Of a stretch of DNA of 64,000 nucleotides, positions 24,071 to 32,498 are shown piece by piece (position 1 is the first letter of the stretch; every line of letters begins with the position of its first letter). Source of the DNA: CADEEL01 sp050246475 (GTDB taxonomy: Bacteria; Pseudomonadota; Alphaproteobacteria; Caulobacterales; Aquidulcibacteraceae); the NCBI GenBank assembly GCA_050246475.1, contig JBFWVZ010000004.1:186001-250000 (forward strand). Reading direction: 5' to 3'. The notes under the pieces were generated by a model, which saw nothing but the letters and a program-made list of their open reading frames with translations, ran no database searches and was not told the origin of the DNA. Both the position numbers and the translations under genes were made by a program.

Positions 24071-26290
24071 ATGGAAAACTTCAAAGTAGAAATCGACGGC
24101 GACGGCATCGCTCTCGTCACCTTCGACGTGCCGGGCCGGTCGATGAACACGATCACCGGCGGCGTCGTGCGCGACATCATCGCGCTCACGCAGCAGATCA
24201 AGACCGATGACAAGATCAAGGGCGCCGTCATCACGTCCGGCAAGGCGTCCGGCTTCTGCGCCGGCGCCGATCTCGGCGAAATGGGCTCGGGCGGCCTCGG
24301 CGGCGCCGCCAAGCAGCCGAAGAGCGAAGAAGAGCGTTTGAAGCAGGCGTTCGAAGGCGCCTACTCGCTCAACAAGACGTTTCGTGAGCTGGAGACGTGC
24401 GGCAAGCCCGTCGCGTGCGCGCTCGAAGGCTTGGCGCTCGGCGGCGGTTTGGAAATCGCGCTCGCGTGCCACTACCGCGTCGCCGCGGACAATCCGAAGA
24501 TTCAACTCGGCCTGCCGGAATCGAAGGTCGGCCTTCTGCCCGGCGCCGGCGGCACGCAGCGCCTGCCGCGCCTCATCGGCGTGCAGCCCGCCGCGATGAT
24601 GATCTTGCAGGGGGAGAGCAAGAATCCGCAGGAAGCCAAGGCGCTCGGCTTCATCAACGAAGTCGTGCCTGCCGGCCAAACGGTGGAAGCCGCGAAGAAG
24701 TGGGTGAAGGCCAATCCGAAGGCGACCGCGCCCTGGGATCAAAAGGGTTTCAAAGTGCCGGGCGGCGGGCCTTATTCGCCGGGCGGCTCGTTCCCGTTCG
24801 TCGGCGGCAACGCGCTCATCGCGAAGCAGACGTACGGGAACTATCCCGCGCAGAAGCACATCCTCTCGTGCCTCTATGAAGGGCTGCAGGTGCCGATCGA
24901 TGCGGGCCTCCGCATCGAGAGCCGTTACTTCGTGAAGACGTCGCAGACGCCGCAAGCGAAAGGCATGATCCGCACGCTCTTCCTCTCGATGCAGGAATTG
25001 TCGAAGGGCGCGAACCGCCCGCAAGGCTATCCGCCGACGGAAGTGAAGAAGGTCGCCGTCATCGGCGCGGGCCTCATGGGCGCCGGCATCGCCTACGTGC
25101 AAGCGAAGGCGGGCGTCGAGACGATCTTGATCGACGTCTCCCAAGAAGCGGCGGACAAGGGCAAAGCCTATTCGCAAAAGCTGGTCGATAAGGATCTCTC
25201 GCGCGGCAAGACCACGAAAGAGAAGGGCGACGCGCTCCTCGCGCTCATCAAGCCGACGACGGATTATAACGAAATCAAGGGCGCCGATCTGGTGATCGAG
25301 GCCGTCTTCGAAAATCCCGCCTTGAAGGCCGAGATCACGAAGAAGGCCGAAGCCGTGCTCGGCGAAAATGCCGTCTTCGGCTCCAACACGTCCACACTGC
25401 CGATCACCGGCCTCGCGGAAGCATCCTCGCGGCCAGCGAACTTCATCGGCATCCACTTCTTCTCGCCGGTCGAGCGCATGGGTCTCGTCGAGATCATCAT
25501 GGGCAAGCAGACGAGCGAAGCGACGCTCGCGAAGGCGGTCGATTACGTCCTCAAGATCAAGAAGACGCCGATCGTCGTGAACGACAGCCGCGGCTTCTAC
25601 ACCTCGCGCTGCTTCGGCACCTACACGACCGAAGGCATCGAGATGCTCTCGGAAGGCATCGCGCCCGCGATCATCGAAAATGTCGGGCGCATGGCCGGCA
25701 TGCCGATGGGCGCGCTCGAAGTGTCCGATAGCGTCGGCTTGGACACGGCCCTGAAGATCGGCAAGCAAATGGCCGAAGCGATGGGCACGGATTACAAGGG
25801 CGACTCGCGCGGCCGTCTGATGGCGTGGATCGTCGAAGACAAAGGCCGCGTTGGCCGCAAAGCCGGCAAGGGCTTCTACGATTACGACGAAAACAATCGC
25901 CCGAAGGGCATTTGGCCCGGCCTCGCCGAGCAGCTCGACATCAAGGTGAAAGAGTGCCCGCCGGAGCTCAAGAAGGAGCTCACCAAGCGCTTCCTTTTCC
26001 GCCAATGCATCGAGGTCGCGCGCTGCTTCGAAGAGGGCGTCATCACCGATCCGCGCGATGCGGACGTGGGCTCCATCCTCGCGTGGGGCTTCGCGCCCTA
26101 CACGGGCGGCTGCGTCTCCTACATGGATCTCTTCTGGGGCGGGATCGACGGCTTCGTGAAGGAAGCCGATGCGCTCGCGCAGAAATACGGCGAGCGATTC
26201 AAGCCCAACAAGCTCCTGCGCGACATGGCCGCCAAGGGCGAAACCTTCTACGGCCGCTTCGGCGCCAAGAAGGAGAAGGCGGCGGCTTAA
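24071..26290 (+). CDS. bifunctional enoyl-CoA hydratase / 3-hydroxyacyl-CoA dehydrogenase (FadJ/FadB-like)
   Basis: 739-residue multifunctional beta-oxidation alpha subunit. N-terminal hydratase domain: oxyanion segment GFCAGADLGEM at 61-71, catalytic Glu128 (ALGGGLEIALA) and Glu150 (GLPESKVGLLPG). Central NAD domain: VAVIGAGLMGAGIAYV from residue 328 and FFSPVERM. C-terminal dimerisation domains complete the fold. It pairs with the thiolase upstream. Spacing of the two hydratase Glu residues is close to E. coli FadB. The ribosome binding site (GGAGAGAGAG) directly follows the inverted repeat. An intrinsic terminator follows at 26317. Confidence 0.93.
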   Translation: MENFKVEIDGDGIALVTFDVPGRSMNTITGGVVRDIIALTQQIKTDDKIKGAVITSGKASGFCAGADLGEMGSGGLGGAAKQPKSEEERLKQAFEGAYSLNKTFRELETCGKPVACALEGLALGGGLEIALACHYRVAADNPKIQLGLPESKVGLLPGAGGTQRLPRLIGVQPAAMMILQGESKNPQEAKALGFINEVVPAGQTVEAAKKWVKANPKATAPWDQKGFKVPGGGPYSPGGSFPFVGGNALIAKQTYGNYPAQKHILSCLYEGLQVPIDAGLRIESRYFVKTSQTPQAKGMIRTLFLSMQELSKGANRPQGYPPTEVKKVAVIGAGLMGAGIAYVQAKAGVETILIDVSQEAADKGKAYSQKLVDKDLSRGKTTKEKGDALLALIKPTTDYNEIKGADLVIEAVFENPALKAEITKKAEAVLGENAVFGSNTSTLPITGLAEASSRPANFIGIHFFSPVERMGLVEIIMGKQTSEATLAKAVDYVLKIKKTPIVVNDSRGFYTSRCFGTYTTEGIEMLSEGIAPAIIENVGRMAGMPMGALEVSDSVGLDTALKIGKQMAEAMGTDYKGDSRGRLMAWIVEDKGRVGRKAGKGFYDYDENNRPKGIWPGLAEQLDIKVKECPPELKKELTKRFLFRQCIEVARCFEEGVITDPRDADVGSILAWGFAPYTGGCVSYMDLFWGGIDGFVKEADALAQKYGERFKPNKLLRDMAAKGETFYGRFGAKKEKAAA

Positions 26291-26316
26291 ACCTTCGCTT
26301 ATCGTTGAACATGAGG

Positions 26317-26343
26317 CGCCGGCTCGAAAGGGCCGGCGTTTTC
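26317..26343 (+). terminator. intrinsic terminator after fadJ-like gene
   Basis: CGCCGGC (26317-26323) and GCCGGCG (26332-26338) form a 7-bp GC stem followed by TTTTC. It ends the beta-oxidation block and overlaps the 3' end of the convergent TetR gene. Confidence 0.8.
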
Positions 26344-26902
26344 ATTTGCGCCAAAGCGTGCGCTTGGTCGTGGCTTCCTGCTTCAAGCGGAATTTTTCGT
26401 CCGCATCCGGAAAAACGATCTGCGCGCCGACATAGGCGCAATGCTGCAGGCGCGCGCGGGCGGCGGCGTCGGCGGCGTCGAGCCCCAGTTCGCTGCGGAA
26501 GAGGCGCGTGAGGTAGGCGATCCGCTGCGCATCGGATTCCGCGACGATGCCCGCGATCACAGGCTCGCCAACGGCCAGCCGCCGCATATTGCGTTCGAGG
26601 CGCGCGTCGATCAATGCGGCGCGGCGCGCCAGCGTCTCGCGGCGCTTGCCGCTGAGACGCGCTGTCTCGGCAAGTGCGATGACTCCTTGGGTGTCTTCTT
26701 CGAGCCAGCGAACGCCCAGTGCGCGTAGGAACGCGGCGTGATCGGCGAAGTGATGATAGAACGAGCCGCGCGTTTTTTTCGCGGCGTCCGTCATCCGTTC
26801 GATCGTCAGCGCCTCGGGCCCTTCGCGCGCGAGTCGCGCAAGGCCCAGTTCGATCCAATCCTCGCGCCCGAAGCGCGGCGCGGCCCTCTCAGTGCGCGGC
26901 AT
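26342..26902 (-). CDS. TetR/AcrR family regulator
   Basis: 186 residues from the ATG at 26902. N-terminal HTH: RFGREDWIELGLARLAREGP, then ALTIERMTDAAKKTRGSFYH and HFADHAAFLRAL, the classical TetR DNA-binding pattern. The ligand domain is unassigned. The gene is divergent from a YCII-like secreted protein, and a CCATACC-N4-GGTATGG operator lies 7-24 bases upstream of its ATG, so autoregulation and control of the neighbour are likely. Several in-frame codons upstream are open but lie across the operator. Confidence 0.88.
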   Translation of the reverse strand: MPRTERAAPRFGREDWIELGLARLAREGPEALTIERMTDAAKKTRGSFYHHFADHAAFLRALGVRWLEEDTQGVIALAETARLSGKRRETLARRAALIDARLERNMRRLAVGEPVIAGIVAESDAQRIAYLTRLFRSELGLDAADAAARARLQHCAYVGAQIVFPDADEKFRLKQEATTKRTLWRK

Positions 26903-26909
26903 TGACAAA

Positions 26910-26927
26910 CCATACCATACGGTATGG
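26910..26927. promoter_or_regulatory. TetR operator palindrome
   Basis: CCATACC (26910-26916) - ATAC - GGTATGG (26921-26927), perfect 7-bp arms, between the divergent TetR and YCII-like genes and next to a TTGACA hexamer at 26902-26907. The position directly before the tetR start fits autorepression. Confidence 0.75.
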
Positions 26928-26995
26928 AGAATGGAAGCGAGATCGCGGTCCGTCTGTTTTTCCGGCGCGGCCGCTCTGGAGCGAAGGAGGATGCG

Positions 26996-27394
26996 ATGAC
27001 GCGGGCGGAATTCTTCAGGGCGTGCGCGGCGGGATTGGCCGCGGTGGGCCTCGCATCGCGCGCGGCGGCGCAGGAGCGCGGCGCGCTCCGGCTCTTCGTC
27101 ATTCGCTACCGCGCCGGGCCTGCTTGGCGGGAAGGCTTGCCGATGGAGCGCCAGGCGCTCGGCCCGCATGCACACTATTACGCCGATCTGCTCGCGGATG
27201 GGCGGCTCGTCGCGGGCGGGCGGTTTGTTGAGAGCGAAACCGGAATGGCGATCCTGCGGCTGCGGACGCGCGCGGAGGCGGAGGCGATCCTCGCCGCCGA
27301 TCCCGCGATCGTTTCGGGCGTCTTCGCGGGCGAACTCTCGGAATGGCGCCCGCGCTTTCAGACAAGCGACCCGCTTCCGCCGCCTTCCCCGTAA
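26996..27394 (+). CDS. secreted YCII-like domain protein
   Basis: 132 residues. The start at 26996 is set by the strong SD GAAGGAGG at 26982-26989; an earlier open stretch crosses the operator. A signal sequence (RACAAGLAAVGLASRAAAQ) precedes a YCII/EthD-like ferredoxin fold: LFVIRYRAGPAWREGLP, HAHYYADLLADGRLVAGG, and RTRAEAEAILAADPAI. YCII-type proteins are usually cytoplasmic, so the apparent export signal is unusual. Divergent from the TetR gene and presumably under its control. Confidence 0.75.
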   Translation: MTRAEFFRACAAGLAAVGLASRAAAQERGALRLFVIRYRAGPAWREGLPMERQALGPHAHYYADLLADGRLVAGGRFVESETGMAILRLRTRAEAEAILAADPAIVSGVFAGELSEWRPRFQTSDPLPPPSP

Positions 27395-27421
27395 GGCGCG
27401 CCTTCATCAATCACCGCATAC

Positions 27422-27446
27422 GGAACAACCCGCCGCACGCGCCGTT
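27422..27446 (+). promoter_or_regulatory. EcfG/sigma-T-type general stress promoter 1
   Basis: GGAAC (27422-27426) - 16 bases - CGTT (27443-27446), an exact match to the alphaproteobacterial EcfG consensus GGAAC-N16/17-CGTT, 55 bases before the 24-codon membrane peptide gene. Established knowledge: this is the promoter type of the general stress sigma factor. Confidence 0.8.
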
Positions 27447-27501
27447 CCTGCCGGAGTAGAAACCGGCGCGCCCAGCGCCGCCATATGCGTGGGAGTGCGC
27501 C

Positions 27502-27576
27502 ATGAATTCGATCATCTATCTCGTCGGCCTCATCGTGATCGTGCTTGCGATCTTGTCGTTCGTCGGCATCCGCTGA
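27502..27576 (+). CDS. 24-residue hydrophobic membrane peptide
   Basis: Short gene reading MNSIIYLVGLIVIVLAILSF then VGIR: a single membrane helix with a C-terminal Arg. It follows a good EcfG-type promoter and is followed 10 bases later by a larger membrane protein gene with its own SD (GAGGAGG at 27576-27582), so the two look like one stress-induced operon. Tiny hydrophobic proteins of nearly this sequence recur in proteobacterial genomes (from memory, not checked). Function unknown. Confidence 0.72.
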   Translation: MNSIIYLVGLIVIVLAILSFVGIR

Positions 27577-27586
27577 GGAGGCTGCA

Positions 27587-28294
27587 ATGAGCCAAGCTCC
27601 TGACGCCGCGATCGTCGCGCCCGCGCGCGGCGCCGATCACTCTTACGTCGATTGGTCCGCCGTTTTCGCCGGCGCCGTGCTGACGGCGGCGATCTCCTTC
27701 GTCCTCTTCACGTTCGGCGCCGCCATCGGCTTGACGCTCTCTTCGCCGTACGAGGGCGAGGGGATGAACGCCGCGTGGTTCACAGTCGCCGCCGGCCTCT
27801 GGTTCGTGTGGGTGACGGTGTCGTCCTTCATGGCCGGCGGCTACATTGCGGGGCGCATGCGCCGCCGCGCCTATGATGCGACAGAGCACGAAGTCGATGT
27901 GCGCGATGGCGCGCACGGCCTTCTCGTGTGGGCGACGGGCGCGCTGATCGGCGCCGTGCTCGCCGCGTCGAGCATGACCGGCGCCGCCGCAATCGATGCG
28001 CAAACGAACGGCGCCGACACCGTCGCGGCGGTTGCCGAAACCGTCACCGACGCAGCGACCGCTGTTGCCGCCGGCGAAGAAGAAGCCACCGTCGGAGACG
28101 CCGCCGGCGCGCAATTGACGAACCCGGAAGAAGATCGCGCCGAAGCCGCGCGCCGCTTGAGCGTCATCGCCGCCTTTGTCGCGGCTGCCTCGCTTGCGGT
28201 CTCCGCCGCAGCGGCCTTCTTCGCCGCGGGCCTCGGCGGCAATCATCGCGACAAGAACACGGTCGTCCCGTTCTTCGTCCGCCGGCGCTGGTAA
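27587..28294 (+). CDS. integral membrane protein, unknown, probable stress regulon member
   Basis: 235 residues with four hydrophobic segments: about 22-48 (VFAGAVLTAAISFVLFTFGA), 60-85, 108-130 (GLLVWATGALIGAVLAASS) and 190-215 (AAFVAAASLAVSAAAAFFAA). A charged, Ala/Glu-rich loop separates the third and fourth. The N-terminal YVDWSAVFAGAVLTAAISF pattern is that of a common alphaproteobacterial PRC/YrzE-like membrane protein group, but no functional residues are seen. Second gene after the EcfG-type promoter; closed by a terminator hairpin at 28315. Confidence 0.7.
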   Translation: MSQAPDAAIVAPARGADHSYVDWSAVFAGAVLTAAISFVLFTFGAAIGLTLSSPYEGEGMNAAWFTVAAGLWFVWVTVSSFMAGGYIAGRMRRRAYDATEHEVDVRDGAHGLLVWATGALIGAVLAASSMTGAAAIDAQTNGADTVAAVAETVTDAATAVAAGEEEATVGDAAGAQLTNPEEDRAEAARRLSVIAAFVAAASLAVSAAAAFFAAGLGGNHRDKNTVVPFFVRRRW

Positions 28295-28314
28295 AACACC
28301 GATGCAATGTCTAG

Positions 28315-28343
28315 CCTCGCCGCTCAAACGAGCGGCGAGGTTT
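28315..28343 (+). terminator. intrinsic terminator
   Basis: CCTCGCCGCT (28315-28324) - caaacg - AGCGGCGAGG (28331-28340), perfect 10-bp stem followed by TTT; ends the stress membrane-protein operon just before the cyclophilin gene. Confidence 0.75.
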
Positions 28344-28346
28344 GGC

Positions 28347-29255
28347 ATGCGCGGATGGATTGTTGCGGCGGCGTTGGTTGCGGGCGCGTGCGCCTCCGCG
28401 CCCGCCGAGCAGGCGAGCGCGCCAACTACGACGCGCACGATCTCTGAAATCATGGCATCGATTCCGGAAAGCGATTGGGCGCCGCTCAATCCGGAAAACA
28501 CGCTCTACATGGAGCTGCCTTCGGGCCGCGTCGTGATCGAACTCGCGCCGGATTATGCGCCCAACCACGTCGCCAATATTCGCGCGCTCGCGCGTGAGGG
28601 CTATTTCGATGGCGCGGCCATCGTACGCGTGCAGGAGAATTACGTCGCGCAATGGTCCCGCACGGAGGAGAGCCCGCGCGAAATCCGCACCGGCCGCGCC
28701 ACGCTTCCCGCGGAGTTCGATCGCGCGATAGAAGGCGATCTGCCTTTTGTGCGCTTGCCGGATCGAGACACCTACGCGCCGGAGGTCGGCTTCTCGAACA
28801 ATTTCCCCGTCGCGCGCGATCCCGCGCGCGGGCGCACCTGGATGACGCATTGCTACGCGATGGTCGGCGCCGGGCGCGATGTCGCCGCCGATTCCGGCGG
28901 CGGCGCCGAGCTTTACGTGAACATCGGCCAATCGCCGCGCAATCTCGATCTCAACGTCACGCTCGTTGGGCGCGTCGTGCAGGGCATGGAGTTGATCACC
29001 GTGCTCCCGCGCGGCACGGGCGATTTGGGCTTCTACACCGAGCCTTCGCAGCGTACGCCGATCCGCACCATCCGCGTCGCCGCCGACGCGCCGCAAGCCG
29101 AGCGCACCAATCTCGACGTGCTCCGCACCGATAGTGCGAGCTTCCAGGAACTCGTCGCCGCGCGCCGCAATCGCCGCGATGAATGGTATCTGCACCCCGC
29201 GGGTGCGATCGGCGTCTGCAACGTGCCGATCCCCGTGCGCGCGCGCCCGAACTGA
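28347..29255 (+). CDS. cyclophilin-type peptidylprolyl isomerase, lipoprotein
   Basis: 302 residues. Lipoprotein signal MRGWIVAAALVAGACAS with the lipobox AGAC. The cyclophilin domain follows: VIELAPDYAPNHVANIRAL and YFDGAAIVRVQENYVAQW, FSNNFPVARD, and VTLVGRVVQGMELI. The active-site Arg (RVQ) is present. There are insertions of about 50 residues around the fold compared with a minimal bacterial cyclophilin. Expected location is the periplasmic side, as a foldase for envelope proteins. Its stop overlaps the next gene (TGATG), coupling it to a GST gene. Confidence 0.85.
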   Translation: MRGWIVAAALVAGACASAPAEQASAPTTTRTISEIMASIPESDWAPLNPENTLYMELPSGRVVIELAPDYAPNHVANIRALAREGYFDGAAIVRVQENYVAQWSRTEESPREIRTGRATLPAEFDRAIEGDLPFVRLPDRDTYAPEVGFSNNFPVARDPARGRTWMTHCYAMVGAGRDVAADSGGGAELYVNIGQSPRNLDLNVTLVGRVVQGMELITVLPRGTGDLGFYTEPSQRTPIRTIRVAADAPQAERTNLDVLRTDSASFQELVAARRNRRDEWYLHPAGAIGVCNVPIPVRARPN

Positions 29256-29887
29256 TGCTGACGATCCACACCTATGATTGGGTCCCCGAGGGCCCGCGCG
29301 GCCTCGTGCGCGATCTGCGTTTGCGCTGGGCCGCGCAGGAGGCCGGCCTTCCCTACGAGATTGGTTTGATCCCGTTCGAGGATCGCGAAACCAATCATCT
29401 GGAAAGCCAGCCGTTCGGCCAAGCGCCGTTCTTGACGGACGGCGACATCTCGATCTTCGAAACCGGCGCGTGCCTGCTTCACCTCGCGCGCAAGAGCGAG
29501 AAACTGATGCCGCGCGACGCACCGGGTGAAGCAGCGACCCAGCAATGGGTGTTCGCCGCGCTCAATTCGATCGAGATGGTCTCGGTGCCCTGGTGGTTCT
29601 TGCGCATGTCCGGCCAGAAGGAGAACGCGCTCACGCCCTGGCTCGACAAGCGGCTCGCCCAGCTAGAGAAGGCGCTCTCGGAGCGCGAATGGCTTGCGGC
29701 GGATCGCTTCACCGTAGCCGATCTTCTGATGGCGGACGTTCTGCGGGTTCCCGATGTTCGCGCCTACGGGGAACGGCCCAACACTGAAGCATACGTCGCG
29801 CGCATGCTCGCGCGCCCGGGGTTCAAGAAGGCGCACGCCGACCAACTCGCGCACTTCGCGGCGGCGGATCAAGCACGCTCACGCTGA
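29255..29887 (+). CDS. glutathione S-transferase
   Basis: 210 residues with the two GST domains: N-terminal thioredoxin fold with FGQAPFLTDGDISIFETGAC (cis-Pro and the ESxA-like glutathione loop as FETGA) and an all-helical C-domain with EWLAADRFTVADLLMADVLR. Coupled to the cyclophilin gene. Converges on the HipA-like kinase gene with a 9-base overlap. Substrate unknown. Confidence 0.88.
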   Translation: MLTIHTYDWVPEGPRGLVRDLRLRWAAQEAGLPYEIGLIPFEDRETNHLESQPFGQAPFLTDGDISIFETGACLLHLARKSEKLMPRDAPGEAATQQWVFAALNSIEMVSVPWWFLRMSGQKENALTPWLDKRLAQLEKALSEREWLAADRFTVADLLMADVLRVPDVRAYGERPNTEAYVARMLARPGFKKAHADQLAHFAAADQARSR

Positions 29888-30571
29888 GACGTAAGCGGCC
29901 AGCCTTCGCGTAAGCTCGCTTCGCGCGATTGGCATGTCCGCGAACCATGCATCCGGCGCCGCGTCGAGATGCGCGATGAGCGCATCCACATCGCCAATCC
30001 GCGCCGGGCTTTGATCGAGCCCCGCGCCCGCGAGCAAATGGTTGGCCGGCAAAGCCGAAGGCGGCGCCGCTTCACGCGCAATGAGGCGATGCACAAAGAA
30101 GCAGCCGTCGAAATCGATCGCCCAGGCCTTGTGATCGGCGTCGCGCAGGAGGTTCGGATTCTTCACCGTGCGGTCGACGTTCTCCAGCAGCGCATCGACG
30201 CGCGCGAGCGCCGCCAGAAAATCGCGCGACAAGGCGTCGATCCCATTCACCGGCTCGGCGTTCGCAATGAACGCGACGCCCAGATTCCAGCCGGCGCTCC
30301 GTTTCACCAGATCGTCGAACTCATCCGTGCCCGCCTGCCAAGGAAAATCTGCAGGCAGCCACAGCGGCTTCGCTACGGGCGCGCGCACGCCCAGCATCTG
30401 CGCGATCTTCAGGCCCAGATATTCCGTCAGCAAGCCGCGCACGCCCGATCCCGAGCCCGCGAACTTCAGCACGAAGAGCCGCCCAGACTCCGTCTCCACG
30501 CATGCGGGCGCGCCGCTGCCTTGGCGAAAAACGTGCGCGATGCGCGCGATGGTCTGGTCTGGCGAAGTCAT
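29879..30571 (-). CDS. HipA-like kinase (HipA_2 type), orphan
   Basis: 230 residues from the ATG at 30571. The catalytic segment VDALLENVDRTVKNPNLLRD followed by AWAIDFDGCFFVHRL matches the small HipA-like kinase family (HipA_2), with catalytic Asp/Asn and a DFD metal motif; LFVLKFAG holds the presumed ATP lysine. It lacks the N-terminal domain of true HipA and there is no HipB-like HTH gene beside it, so a toxin-antitoxin role is not supported. Neighbours are GST and an RNA helicase. Target unknown. Confidence 0.72.
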   Translation of the reverse strand: MTSPDQTIARIAHVFRQGSGAPACVETESGRLFVLKFAGSGSGVRGLLTEYLGLKIAQMLGVRAPVAKPLWLPADFPWQAGTDEFDDLVKRSAGWNLGVAFIANAEPVNGIDALSRDFLAALARVDALLENVDRTVKNPNLLRDADHKAWAIDFDGCFFVHRLIAREAAPPSALPANHLLAGAGLDQSPARIGDVDALIAHLDAAPDAWFADMPIARSELTRRLAAYVSA

Positions 30572-30798
30572 CAGGCGCGCCTCTAGCACGAAACGCCGCA
30601 TCCGCTCGTTATTGACTTTTCAACGCTTTCCACCGATATCCCGCCCCAGCGACCGCCCGCGCTTGAGGCGCAGGGCGCGGTCCCATCGAAGCGCAACCAT
30701 CGACGTTCGGCGTCTCTTCTTCGCCTTTCATCGCCGTCGCAGCGTTTCGCGCATTTGGCGCCAGCGATCTCGCGCGCCTCCATTGTTGAGAGTTTCAA

Positions 30799-32310
30799 GT
30801 GAACACGTTTGACCAGCTCGGCCTCGCCGCGCCGCTTTTGAAGGCGCTGGCCGCCGAAGGCTACGACCACCCGACGCCCATCCAGATCCAAGCCATCCCG
30901 CCCGTGTTGGAAGGCCGCGATCTCGTGGGCCTGGCGCAAACCGGCACCGGCAAGACCGCCGCGTTCGCGCTGCCGATCCTGCAGCGCCTCTCCAATCCGC
31001 GCCGCCATGCCGGCGCGCGCGCGTGCCGCGTGCTCGTGCTTGCGCCGACACGCGAGCTTGCCGCCCAGATCGCGGATTCCTTCCGCGCCTATGGCAAGTT
31101 CATCGGCCTCTCCACGGCCGTCGTTTTCGGCGGCACGCCCATCGGCAAGCAATTCAAAGCGCTCGAACGCGGCGTGGACATTCTCGTCGCGACGCCTGGG
31201 CGGTTGCTCGATCTCGTCGAGCAGCGCGGCTGCCGCCTCGATGCGGTGGAGACGCTCGTGCTCGACGAAGCCGATCACATGATGGATCTGGGCTTCATCG
31301 TCCCGCTGCGCCGCATCGCGAAGCTGCTGCCGCAAGAACGCCAGACGCTCTTCTTCTCCGCGACCATGCCGCCTGAGATCGCCGATCTCGCGCAGCAATT
31401 CATCCGCGATCCCGTTCGCATCGCCGTCACGCCCGTCTCTTCGACGGCGGAGCGCGTGCGTCAGCACGTGATCCACGTGGACGGCGCGAAGAAGCAGGCG
31501 CTGCTCACCGCGCTGCTCGACGACAAATCGATCTCGCGCGCGCTTGTCTTCACCCGCACGAAGCACGGCGCGAACAAAGTCGTGCAGCGCCTCGCGGATG
31601 AGGGGATCGCCGCGGAGGCCATTCACGGCAACAAGAGCCAAGGCCAGCGCGAGCGCGCGCTCGACGCTTTCAAGAAGGGCCGCGCGCGCCTCTTGATCGC
31701 CACCGAGATCGCCGCGCGCGGCATCGACGTCGAGAACGTCACGCACGTCATCAATTTCGATCTGCCGGATGTGCCGGAGCAATACGTGCACCGCATCGGG
31801 CGCACCGCGCGCGCCGGCGCCGAAGGGCAGGCGATCAGTTTCTGCGCGCCAGACGAACGCCTGAACCTTCGCGACATCGAACGGCTGACAAAGCAGCCCG
31901 TGCCTGTCATGGAGCACGATCTTTCGCTCGCGACGCCGAAGCCCGGTGAGCGTGCGCCATCGCGCCCCCCGCGCGGCAAACAGCAGCAGCAACGCCGTCC
32001 GCACAAAGCAAGCCACGCGCACGCCGAGCACGATCGCGGCGAGAAGCGTCCGCCTTCGCCCAATCGCAACGAGCATAAGCGCGGACAGAAGAAGCCGGCG
32101 CATCATCGCGACGGCGCCCATGCGTCTCAGGGCGCGGTCAAAGCGCGCGAATGGAATCCGGATCGCGATGGCAAGCGCGATCAAGGCGATCGGCGCGATC
32201 GCAAAGGCAATCAGGTGTGGTCCAACAGCCCTCCGCCGCGCGGCCGCAATCGTTCGAATGGCGGCCCCAATCGCAGCCAGCAATCGCGCGGACCTAAGCG
32301 GCGCGGCTGA
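30799..32310 (+). CDS. DEAD-box RNA helicase, RhlE-like
   Basis: 503 residues starting at GTG 30799. Q motif (FDQLGLAAPLLKALAAEGYD region), Walker A AQTGTGKT, PTRELAAQI, DEAD as VLDEADHMMDLGF, SAT, and HRIGRTARAG are all present. The two RecA domains end at about residue 370, followed by a long basic, low-complexity tail (Lys/Arg/Gln/His-rich, RGRNRSNGGPNRSQ) that would bind RNA unspecifically. RhlE-type helicases act in ribosome maturation, mRNA decay and cold adaptation. Confidence 0.9.
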   Translation: MNTFDQLGLAAPLLKALAAEGYDHPTPIQIQAIPPVLEGRDLVGLAQTGTGKTAAFALPILQRLSNPRRHAGARACRVLVLAPTRELAAQIADSFRAYGKFIGLSTAVVFGGTPIGKQFKALERGVDILVATPGRLLDLVEQRGCRLDAVETLVLDEADHMMDLGFIVPLRRIAKLLPQERQTLFFSATMPPEIADLAQQFIRDPVRIAVTPVSSTAERVRQHVIHVDGAKKQALLTALLDDKSISRALVFTRTKHGANKVVQRLADEGIAAEAIHGNKSQGQRERALDAFKKGRARLLIATEIAARGIDVENVTHVINFDLPDVPEQYVHRIGRTARAGAEGQAISFCAPDERLNLRDIERLTKQPVPVMEHDLSLATPKPGERAPSRPPRGKQQQQRRPHKASHAHAEHDRGEKRPPSPNRNEHKRGQKKPAHHRDGAHASQGAVKAREWNPDRDGKRDQGDRRDRKGNQVWSNSPPPRGRNRSNGGPNRSQQSRGPKRRG

Positions 32311-32382
32311 GCTTTCGTCTGAACGCAAACTGAACGGCGATCACATGCGCGCGAGATAGGCGCGCGCGGCGCAGTCTTTCGC

Positions 32383-32407
32383 GGAACGGGCGCCGAATCC
32401 GGCCGTT
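32383..32407 (+). promoter_or_regulatory. EcfG/sigma-T-type general stress promoter 2
   Basis: GGAAC (32383-32387) - 16 bases - CGTT (32404-32407), exact consensus, 92 bases before the ATG of the periplasmic repeat protein. It starts 73 bases after the helicase stop. Confidence 0.75.
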
Positions 32408-32498
32408 TCCCTCCCATCACTGACGCCCCTCAGCGACGGATAGACGGCGTACGCCCGTTTGTTTGCTGCGAGGCGAGGAAAACCGGAAGGGAAGTACA

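Noticed and set aside
23906..26005. ~700-codon open frame opposite the FadJ-like gene, and similar ones opposite the helicases, mrdA and SulP genes.
   Set aside because: Antisense shadows in high-GC DNA; the sense frames carry complete catalytic motifs.
29879..30571. HipBA toxin-antitoxin system.
   Set aside because: No HTH antitoxin gene adjacent and the kinase lacks the full HipA architecture.
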